The notes under the pieces: model-generated
Told to the model about the DNA's origin: nothing
What the model saw: only the letters and a program-made list of their open reading frames with translations
Database searches by the model: none
Shown: piece after piece, positions 15,249-20,799 of the stretch
How the letters are laid out: each line of letters begins with the position of its first letter
How positions within the stretch are numbered: position 1 is the stretch's first letter
IMG/VR virus record: IMGVR_UViG_3300031672_000018
Coordinates: 1-20,799 of that record
Direction: 5' to 3' (one strand)
Length of the DNA: 20,799 bases
DNA from: a virus
Translations under genes and position numbers: made by a program

Positions 15249-15866
15249 CTAACCTCCTCGGTGATAGCTCTTTTTGGCTGCTAAAGTCCTTGCGCGTTTA
15301 TATAGAGTGCTCATTTCTACATCCTCTTCCCGTTTAAGAGTTGCATCGGAATCGTCACCGTCGGCAGAATCGTCCGCCACCTCTGGCGCGAATCCCGCTT
15401 CATCATCCTCTAGCTCCTCGTCACAGGCTTCATCAGTAACCCCAATTCCACCCGCACTTCCCTGACCTGATACACCCTCGCCCTCGGCTAGGGTAGCGAC
15501 ATCATCCATCTCACCAACACCGTAGTCAGAGTCCTCGTTGTTGTCGCCCACCTCGTTCTGCCCTACCATGCCCTCTCCGCTTTCCGCATCACCCGCGTCA
15601 TCTGCGAAGTCCGTATTGGTGTAGTTCTCCAGAGAGATTTGGGCTTTTGTTTTTCGACGTACAGAAGCTTTGTTCATGTTATCACGGATCTCATTCTTCT
15701 CATCCGTGTTCAGCTTTACTTTATCATTGAGGGTCTTCTCTTTGTTAGTGTCCCCCTTGCTTCTAGCATTCTTCATTTGTTTTTGCAGGTTCTGACCCTG
15801 CTTCTGCTTCTTCGAAAGTTTTTCAACTGGAGTTGCAGCGGGCTTCTTAGCAAGAGTTTTGATCAT
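15249..15866 (-). CDS. Acidic low-complexity protein with basic ends (possible prohead-core-like or assembly protein)
   Basis: A 205-residue protein with three zones: a Lys-rich N-terminus (1-75; EKLSKKQKQGQNLQKQMKNA), a strongly acidic Asp/Glu/Gly/Ala zone (about 85-185; CDEELEDDEAGFAPEVADD), and a basic C-terminus TLYKRARTLAAKKSYHRGG. I recognise no fold. A similar basic-acidic-basic plan is seen in the protein at 20162-20799. Acidic internal proteins such as T4 gp67/gp68 belong to the prohead core, but the position between sheath and tube is unusual for that, so a tail assembly or nucleic-acid-mimic role is also possible. ATG at 15866 has GAGG upstream. Its last codons contain the Shine-Dalgarno of the micro-ORF. 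Confidence 0.72.
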   Translation of the reverse strand: MIKTLAKKPAATPVEKLSKKQKQGQNLQKQMKNARSKGDTNKEKTLNDKVKLNTDEKNEIRDNMNKASVRRKTKAQISLENYTNTDFADDAGDAESGEGMVGQNEVGDNNEDSDYGVGEMDDVATLAEGEGVSGQGSAGGIGVTDEACDEELEDDEAGFAPEVADDSADGDDSDATLKREEDVEMSTLYKRARTLAAKKSYHRGG

Positions 15867-15873
15867 GGTGACC

Positions 15874-16236
15874 TCAATCTACTGGAATCTTATCTACTAG
15901 AGTAGCTATTCTTTTGTACGTAGCCTTATTCTTCTTGCACTCATCGACGAATCTCCTGACCAAATTACTGTAAGGTTCTTTCACGCTCTTAGCTACGATA
16001 GTCATGTGCGCTAAATAGAAAGACAGAGCATTGTCTAGAAAAGATCCGCCCGCTGTTAGAGGGTTCACCCCAAAGATATTCTTGACGATTCTACGAGCTA
16101 AATTGATTTGGACGGGAGTGACCATAACCCGGAGCCCCTTGCTAGGAACTGTTTCGTAGGGTCCGGGTTCACCTAGATCAGGAAACTTATCCATGTTAGC
16201 TAGAGCCCGTAAGTCCTTAAAGAGTAAGCGATCCAT
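15874..16236 (-). CDS. Small helical protein with the MD[RK]...DL[RQ].LA N-terminal motif
   Basis: Unknown function, 120 residues. The N-terminus MDRLLFKDLRALANMDKF carries the motif shared with the proteins at 14202-14456 and 15013-15198; its first bases, ATGGATCG, are identical to those of the 14202-14456 gene. After a Pro/Gly-rich linker (PDLGEPGPYETVPSKG) the remainder appears helical (INLARRIVKNIFG, FLDNALSFYLAHMTIVAKSV, LVRRFVDECKKN). No catalytic motif is seen. ATG at 16236 has AAGG ribosome binding sequence upstream and lies 15 bases after the sheath stop. Confidence 0.78.
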   Translation of the reverse strand: MDRLLFKDLRALANMDKFPDLGEPGPYETVPSKGLRVMVTPVQINLARRIVKNIFGVNPLTAGGSFLDNALSFYLAHMTIVAKSVKEPYSNLVRRFVDECKKNKATYKRIATLVDKIPVD

Positions 16237-16251
16237 TTACCTTATCCTTAT

Positions 16252-18528
16252 CTAGGGAAGTTGCTGAATGTTGATTTCAGAGTAAGTCACTCCTTGTTTC
16301 GTAATTACCAGATCCACTTGAATCTGATGAATCGGAATGATAGGAGTAATGAACACAGTTACCTTGAGGATACCCGCTCCAGTTAAAGAGCTCGGGTTAT
16401 TTGTGGCATCACTGACCACTAAGTAGTCCGAGATACCCTGGGCATTCATAATCAGTTCTAAGTAATCGCTGATACCCGATACGATGCTTCTACGCACAAA
16501 GTCATCGTTCGGTTCTTCCAAGGAATACAGCAAGAACTGATATGTTGACTTCTTAATCGCATTAACTAGTCTGCGAACAGATAGCCATCTAAGTGCGGAT
16601 ACCTTTGCTTCCAGAGTGGTTTGTTCCCACAGGGCAATACCCGCACCAACAAAGTTTCGAGTAAAGTTGATCTGGGCTGCGAACAGCGCGTTTCTATCTC
16701 CTTGATCAAACCCAGGTAATCCCGTGACTGGATTCGGTCGTATACCCAGTACGTTCACTAAGCCTCTATTCAGACCAGCGATGGAATACCAAGTCTGCGC
16801 TACCCTATCTGTTCTAGCACATAGAGCAGCCGCCCAACCTGAGAAGGGAACGTACAGTGCGGTTCCATTATACGGATCACTCTCTAGCACATCCGGACCA
16901 AACAAGGCGGAGAAGGAGCTGTTTAGATTCAGGGTTAGGTTCCTGTAATCTATCATCCCTTGCGCGCCACTCTGTGAAGTGGCAGGAACATCAAGCAGCG
17001 CAATGCTCGTCGCTCTGCTCGTCGCAATGCTGTCTAGATTCTGTTGAATCCCGACGTCCGTGTACCCACCATTGATCAGGATATCTACATCAACCAGATC
17101 CCTTGAACTAAAGTAGGTTGTCCAAGCTGCCTGTATCTCTGAATTAGTCGGAGCAGTACCCGAAGTCCCTCCAGTTAGCGCCTGTGAAGATCCATACCCC
17201 CAAATAGTGGGGATAGTTACAAGGCTAGGAGCATTGCTTGAAACGTTGATATACTGGGAGAACGGATTAATACGTTGAGTTATCTCCATCTGCACACCAG
17301 TAGAATCTACCTGATCTACTAGCGAAACAGGGAAGGACTCAGCGGGTGTAGAACTAGAAACGGTTAAGTCAAAAACATTGACTGTAAACGTATTTACCAG
17401 CACCTGATTAGAGGCAACGGTAATCGGAAGTTGGGCACCCGGAGTTACTGAACCCGTATCCGTGTAGGTGTAAGTTCCCCCACCCACCGAAGCGATCAAA
17501 CTTTCCTTTCCTCCTACCCTACCGTAAACATTGAACCCTATCGCTCCTGCTTCCGCAGTCCAAGTAAGAATTACGGTATTGGTAGAACCTGAGGCTACTA
17601 CAGTTGTGATCTCACTGGAAGCAAGACTCTCTCCCGCCTTAGAAACAGCAGAAATTTTGTAAGCATAAGTACCAGTAGTATTAGTAACTGGTAGGGTACC
17701 GGTAGTTCCAGTAGACGAAACTAAATCAAAGCTAGTAGAAACAGATGTAAAGTATTCCGATTCAGCGTTTGTTGCCGTACCGAACCAAATCTGGTAACTG
17801 GTAGCTCCCGTTACTGCGGTCCAGGTGTAGGAGATCGAAGAAGTAGAACCAGTAGTCGTAACCCCAGTAGATTCTGCTCCCGCCTGCGTCGTGTTTCCAA
17901 AAGCGTCTACCGCTACGATTTTAACGTAGTAGGTAGCAGCGGCTAGGGTACCACCAGTCGTTGAGCCCACACCAGTCGCGGCGGTAGGTGTGAGTAACGC
18001 CGCTGTTAAATCACCACCCGTAGTAGACTGGGTCAGAACGGGAGCAGCCGGCGCTACAAGGTTATCGGAATTGATGCTAACTGCAATATTGTTACCATAC
18101 GATCCTGGACCATGTTTGGGCCAGAACAGAACCAATGCTGTGTTCGCTCCCTCTAGGGTTGTCCAGGCAGGAGTATTGGGAGTAGCTACTCCTCCACTCA
18201 CACCAGCTAACAGAGTTGCGTCAGCTGCGGTATTGGAGAGTAGGGCCGCAGAATAAGCGTATCCTGTTCCCAGAACTCTAAGACACCAAAGGGAGTTTCC
18301 CTCGCGGTGATAGTCTAGAGAGCAGTAGTGACCGAAAGAAATAGCTGCGTTAGGATTGCCATATTCCGATAGGAAAATATCCGGAGCAGTGCTATGAAAC
18401 AGGCCTTCCCTACCCTGCGAGGATACAAAAACTATTCCGGCATTAGCAGTGCTTTCCTGGACTAAGATCTGACTTAAGTCGATCTCATTAAAAGTTACAT
18501 CCGAAGATGTTTGAGTTAGGATTGCCAT
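16252..18528 (-). CDS. Tail sheath protein with two inserted FN3-like modules
   Basis: A 758-residue sheath protein. In the family it forms the contractile outer cylinder. The N-terminus (FNEIDLSQILVQESTANAGI) and the C-terminal half (GLNRGLVNVLGIRPNP, NFVGAGIALWEQTTLEAK, WLSVRRLVNAIKKSTYQFL, then VDLVITKQGVTYSEI at the end) are typical sheath. Between strands GNNIAVSI (about 152) and NTFTVNVFD (about 387) lie about 220 extra residues forming two fibronectin-III-like modules: about 160-285 (ATYYVKIVAVDAFGNTTQAG, YTWTAVTGATSYQIWFG) and 285-372 (TYAYKISAVSKAGES, VILTWTAEAGAIGFNVYGR, TYTYTDTGSVTPG). These probably decorate the sheath surface. ATG at 18528 follows GGAGAAGG. Confidence 0.93.
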   Translation of the reverse strand: MAILTQTSSDVTFNEIDLSQILVQESTANAGIVFVSSQGREGLFHSTAPDIFLSEYGNPNAAISFGHYCSLDYHREGNSLWCLRVLGTGYAYSAALLSNTAADATLLAGVSGGVATPNTPAWTTLEGANTALVLFWPKHGPGSYGNNIAVSINSDNLVAPAAPVLTQSTTGGDLTAALLTPTAATGVGSTTGGTLAAATYYVKIVAVDAFGNTTQAGAESTGVTTTGSTSSISYTWTAVTGATSYQIWFGTATNAESEYFTSVSTSFDLVSSTGTTGTLPVTNTTGTYAYKISAVSKAGESLASSEITTVVASGSTNTVILTWTAEAGAIGFNVYGRVGGKESLIASVGGGTYTYTDTGSVTPGAQLPITVASNQVLVNTFTVNVFDLTVSSSTPAESFPVSLVDQVDSTGVQMEITQRINPFSQYINVSSNAPSLVTIPTIWGYGSSQALTGGTSGTAPTNSEIQAAWTTYFSSRDLVDVDILINGGYTDVGIQQNLDSIATSRATSIALLDVPATSQSGAQGMIDYRNLTLNLNSSFSALFGPDVLESDPYNGTALYVPFSGWAAALCARTDRVAQTWYSIAGLNRGLVNVLGIRPNPVTGLPGFDQGDRNALFAAQINFTRNFVGAGIALWEQTTLEAKVSALRWLSVRRLVNAIKKSTYQFLLYSLEEPNDDFVRRSIVSGISDYLELIMNAQGISDYLVVSDATNNPSSLTGAGILKVTVFITPIIPIHQIQVDLVITKQGVTYSEINIQQLP

Positions 18529-18543
18529 GTAGCCCTTCTCCTA

Positions 18544-18729
18544 TTAGGCAACTTCATGAATCTTAAGTGCTTTTGGATTTTGTTTTAGGAATTCGGGATT
18601 CACGCGCATTCCTTCTCTTAGTGTCACTCTAGAACGTCTCTGTAGATTCACCGAGTCTTTCCTACCATCGCTATGGATCACGGGAACCACAAGGTGAATT
18701 TCATTTGGATTCAAGATAAGAAATTTCAT
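18544..18729 (-). CDS. Small protein of unknown function upstream of sheath
   Basis: I chose ATG at 18729 (61 residues, MKFLILNPNEIHLVVPVIHS...), behind AGGA and 7 bases after the upstream stop. An in-frame start at 18864 would add a Leu/Pro-rich segment that is merely the upstream gene read in another frame. The sequence is beta-like then basic: DGRKDSVNLQRRSRVTLREG, with a short C-terminal helix. It resembles small unnamed proteins I have seen beside sheath genes in other large myophages, but I cannot name it. It is probably a minor structural or assembly protein. Confidence 0.72.
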   Translation of the reverse strand: MKFLILNPNEIHLVVPVIHSDGRKDSVNLQRRSRVTLREGMRVNPEFLKQNPKALKIHEVA

Positions 18730-18736
18730 GTTCCGA

Positions 18737-19087
18737 TCATCCTGAAATAATCTGCAAAGCAGCAGCATCGGTGGTGGATGGATTGGTAAAAACAATCTGA
18801 GTAATAGACATGTCACAAACGAAAATAGAAGTAATCGTATTACTAAACACAGCGGCGTTGGCATAGGTAACCGAAACCGACAATGGTAAGTTAGTTGTGA
18901 TTACCGATATTAGGTTGCCCGAGGCCGGAATGTAGGTGTAGGTTCCATTGTTAGGAAGAACAGATACCGAGTACGTGGTCAGCACACCATTTGTATTTGT
19001 GATATTAATGGTCGCTGAACCCTGGCTAGTTTTGATATTGTTATCAGCTAAATATGTATTGACCTGAACTATTGTTGCCTGTGTCAT
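18737..19087 (-). CDS. Beta-rich protein of unknown function
   Basis: A 116-residue, Ser/Thr/Val-rich protein with alternating strands (SATINITNTNGVLTTYSVSV, NGTYTYIPASGNLISVITT, LPLSVSVTYANAAVF), suggesting a small beta-sandwich or decoration-type domain. The strong ribosome binding site AAGGAAGGA precedes ATG at 19087. No family is recognised. It lies between the IPT/TIG-domain neck-type protein and the small gene before the sheath, so a neck, collar or decoration role is plausible but unproven. Confidence 0.72.
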   Translation of the reverse strand: MTQATIVQVNTYLADNNIKTSQGSATINITNTNGVLTTYSVSVLPNNGTYTYIPASGNLISVITTNLPLSVSVTYANAAVFSNTITSIFVCDMSITQIVFTNPSTTDAAALQIISG

Positions 19088-19123
19088 GTGCTAGTATCCT
19101 TCCTTTCGCTATCATAAAACTAA

Positions 19124-20080
19124 TTAGGAATACGCAAAGGATGTGGGTGATTGCACTGTACTTCCATTTCCAACTACGGAAACGTACCCTGTCGTTGCAC
19201 TTCCAAGATTGGGTGTAGTAGCAGTAATCTTATTGTTGGCCCAAATCTGAAATGATGGGGCAGCCACACCTTTAAAGTAAACAGCAGTAACGTAGTTCAA
19301 ATATGAACCAAGTATGGTTACCACAGTTCCATTGTGAATTACCGAGGGAGTAACAGCTTGAATGACGGGTATAGGAGAGTTATTCTCGTTGTCCACTTTC
19401 TCTACTCCACCCCATTTGTTTTGAAATAGGAATACTTGATCACCCGGACTTGATTGATCTCCAAGCAAACCCTGCACCTCTACATCTGTAGCGACTTGCT
19501 GGATTCGTAGCTTCTTGGAACTGGTCCATCCCTTGACAGTTAGAGTAGAAACAGTTATGAACTCGCTTATATTTGTCGGATCCGCTTCTCTCTTGGGGAT
19601 AGCTATATCTTCAGTTAGGATTAACCATATGTGAAACGGAGTATCTCCGTACTGAATACTAAACTTTAAGTAACCCGATCGGGCAGCAAACAACCATAGC
19701 TTCGAAAATTCCATCACTCCAACGAAGTTGTTATCCTTGTAGGTCACTTCTAAAACGAAATCCGTTGGAAGGCACGTAACTTTATAGACTTGATGCTGGT
19801 CAGAAGAGAGCATCGTATCCACTCCGCGCCGCAAAAAAGGCGTGGGTCGCCACCCATCAGGCGAAGTAGTTAAGGAGGTTATTGTCGCTGTAATGTAGGG
19901 ATAGGCAACAGCGTCACCGCCTTGTATTTTTTTGACAGCTTGAATCTCATTTGTAGCGTTAACAAGAACAGTGGGAACTCCAAAAACTTCCTGCAGTCTG
20001 CCCAGAAGGCCACTAAAAATGTAGCTTTCAATGGGTTCAATTTTAGGTTGTGCAGGAGCGCTAGGGAGAGGAGCAGCCAT
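19124..20080 (-). CDS. Probable neck / tail-completion protein with C-terminal IPT/TIG-like domain
   Basis: A 318-residue protein. Residues 1-235 look like a phage head-tail joining or tail terminator-type protein (ESYIFSGLLGRLQEVFGV, then beta strands such as VYKVTCLPTDFVLEVTYKD and YLKFSIQYGDTPFHIWLIL); the gp3/gp15-like role is inferred from its place just upstream of the sheath. Residues about 236-318 form an IPT/TIG-like immunoglobulin domain: VIQAVTPSVIHNGTVVTILG, VTAVYFKGVAAPSFQIWANN, ITATTPNLGSATTGYVSVVG. ATG at 20080 has no Shine-Dalgarno match (CTTCCTAAATT precedes it) and lies only about 20 bases from the terminator hairpin, so how its translation and transcription start is unclear. 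Confidence 0.72.
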   Translation of the reverse strand: MAAPLPSAPAQPKIEPIESYIFSGLLGRLQEVFGVPTVLVNATNEIQAVKKIQGGDAVAYPYITATITSLTTSPDGWRPTPFLRRGVDTMLSSDQHQVYKVTCLPTDFVLEVTYKDNNFVGVMEFSKLWLFAARSGYLKFSIQYGDTPFHIWLILTEDIAIPKREADPTNISEFITVSTLTVKGWTSSKKLRIQQVATDVEVQGLLGDQSSPGDQVFLFQNKWGGVEKVDNENNSPIPVIQAVTPSVIHNGTVVTILGSYLNYVTAVYFKGVAAPSFQIWANNKITATTPNLGSATTGYVSVVGNGSTVQSPTSFAYS

Positions 20081-20096
20081 AATTTAGGAAGTACAT

Positions 20097-20143
20097 AAAA
20101 CAACGCCGGGATGTTCCTTTGACAGAACGAGCCCCGGCGTTGT
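20097..20143 (-). terminator. Rho-independent terminator after the acidic gene
   Basis: On the minus strand CAACGCCGGG (20142-20133) pairs perfectly with CCCGGCGTTG (20110-20101), and the next base pair (A-T, 20143/20100) also fits. The loop contains a smaller GTTC/GAAC stem. TTTTAT follows at 20100-20095. It lies 20 bases after the TAA of the acidic gene. The plus strand has no T-run after the hairpin, so the direction is minus. Confidence 0.75.
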
Positions 20144-20161
20144 GAGAGGTTACAACTCTAG

Positions 20162-20799
20162 TTACTTCTTGATAGGACGATACGAAGCAGAGAGTCTCGC
20201 CAGGATTCTAAGATTTCTCATGGAGCGGGCAACGTTCTGGTTCGATAGCCCAGCACGAGCCTTTTTCCGCTTCTTAGCCTTTTTCTTGGCTTTAGCTAGG
20301 ACAGCTCGGGCTCTGGCTACAGCTTTGGACTCAACCCCATCCTCGCCGAAACCATCCGCACCCATCATCAGGGAGTCGCCTTCCTGACCATCGGCACCTT
20401 CTTCCTCATCTCCATCTTCTTCGCTATCTGCGTCTGCCTGCTCCTCCTCATCGTCGCCGTCAACGCTTTCGTCGATATCCGCGTCTTCCTCGGATTCGTC
20501 CTCATCGCCATCTGCGTCCGCTTCTGTTTCCGCGGGGACGTCGGCGTCCCCTGGCATAGCAGGATCACCCTGGTACAGATCTTCGCTTTCTTCTTGATCT
20601 AGCTCTAGATCGTCGTTACTGTCAGCATCCGCCCTAATCTGTTTTCTTGCCTTAGCAAGCAACTGAGAAAACTTAGGATCGCGCTTAGCAGCGATTTCGT
20701 TCGCCCGATCAAGAATACCAGCGGTCGTTTCCATCCGAGGATGAATGGCCGCCCTAACAAACATGCGAGCCGCCTGTTCCTTCTTACCTTGTCTGTACA
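20162..20799 (-). CDS. Acidic low-complexity protein, 5' end beyond the window (possible prohead-core-like protein)
   Basis: The frame stays open past the first ATG at 20764 to the window edge, reading YRQGKKEQAARMFVRAAIHP, which looks like real coding sequence, so the true start lies outside. The visible 211 residues comprise a helical basic N-terminal part (GILDRANEIAAKRDPKFSQL), a long Asp/Glu tract (DGDEDESEEDADIDESVDGD), and a Lys/Arg-rich end (AKAKKKAKKRKKARAG, then RILARLSASYRPIKK). Function is unknown. The charge layout resembles the protein at 15249-15866, and phage head-core or scaffold-type proteins are often of this kind. It ends 20 bases before a strong terminator, so it probably closes an upstream transcript. 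Confidence 0.72.
   Translation of the reverse strand, partial: YRQGKKEQAARMFVRAAIHPRMETTAGILDRANEIAAKRDPKFSQLLAKARKQIRADADSNDDLELDQEESEDLYQGDPAMPGDADVPAETEADADGDEDESEEDADIDESVDGDDEEEQADADSEEDGDEEEGADGQEGDSLMMGADGFGEDGVESKAVARARAVLAKAKKKAKKRKKARAGLSNQNVARSMRNLRILARLSASYRPIKK

Noticed and set aside
18730-18864. Hydrophobic N-terminal extension of the small protein before the sheath, resembling a signal or membrane segment
   Set aside because: It is the upstream beta-rich gene read in another frame; the ATG at 18729 has an AGGA site and the normal spacing.
20368-20568. Arg/Lys-rich minus-strand frame inside the acidic gene
   Set aside because: Shifted reading of the GA-rich acidic tract; such repeats leave several frames open by composition.
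1-20799. tRNA genes, CRISPR arrays, insertion sequences, integrase or attachment sites, T4-type late promoters (TATAAATA)
   Set aside because: None was found on reading both strands; gaps between genes are at most about 80 bases and hold only ribosome binding sites and the one terminator.

Overview
This window is a block of virion structural genes from a tailed phage with a contractile tail (myovirus morphology). All convincing genes lie on the minus strand, so transcription runs from high to low coordinates. Genes are packed with almost no spacing: many junctions are TAATG or ATGA overlaps, and most starts have a purine-rich ribosome binding site. There are no tRNA, integrase, transposase, CRISPR or host metabolic genes. 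The host cannot be told from the sequence. No capsid, portal or terminase gene is visible, so a headless contractile particle is not formally excluded, although the layout is that of a phage tail module with T4-like components (gp18, gp19, gp25, gp6, gp27, gp5/gpV, gp48/54).

Layout in transcription order. (1) 20799-20162: the 3' part of an acidic low-complexity protein, followed by a hairpin terminator at about 20097-20143. (2) 20080-18544: a probable neck or tail-completion protein with a C-terminal IPT/TIG-like domain, and two small unknown proteins. (3) 18528-16252: tail sheath carrying two inserted fibronectin-III-like modules. (4) 16236-15013: a small helical protein, a second acidic low-complexity protein, an 18-codon micro-ORF with a very strong Shine-Dalgarno sequence, and a 61-residue CxxC protein. 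(5) 14980-13319: tail tube, an 84-residue protein and a second tube-like protein. (6) 13291-12100: a gp26-like (T4_baseplate-like) tail assembly chaperone directly upstream of the tape measure gene, with a candidate +1 programmed ribosomal frameshift at UUU-C. (7) 12100-8437: tape measure protein with an M15/VanY-type peptidase domain, then a lytic transglycosylase. (8) 8433-2334: baseplate hub and wedge (gp48/54-like, gp53/gpX-like, gp27-like hub, spike, gp25-like, gp6/gpJ-like with another FN3-like module) and a tail-fibre-like protein. (9) 2302-1: a large P2 gpI/T4 gp7-like protein, cut by the window edge, with a carbohydrate-binding-like module inserted in its wedge domain and a concanavalin-A-like lectin domain interrupted by 31-residue repeats.

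The tube would polymerise on the hub and gp48/54-like connector, with its length set by the tape measure after chaperoning. The sheath assembles around the tube, and the wedge genes attach the fibre and lectin proteins that meet the host. The two peptidoglycan-active domains would help penetration. The less expected signals are the chaperone frameshift, an N-terminal motif (consensus MD[RK]..x.DL[RQ]xLA) shared by three small proteins scattered between structural genes, the micro-ORF, and the spread of accessory beta-sandwich modules through sheath, wedge, neck and receptor-binding genes.
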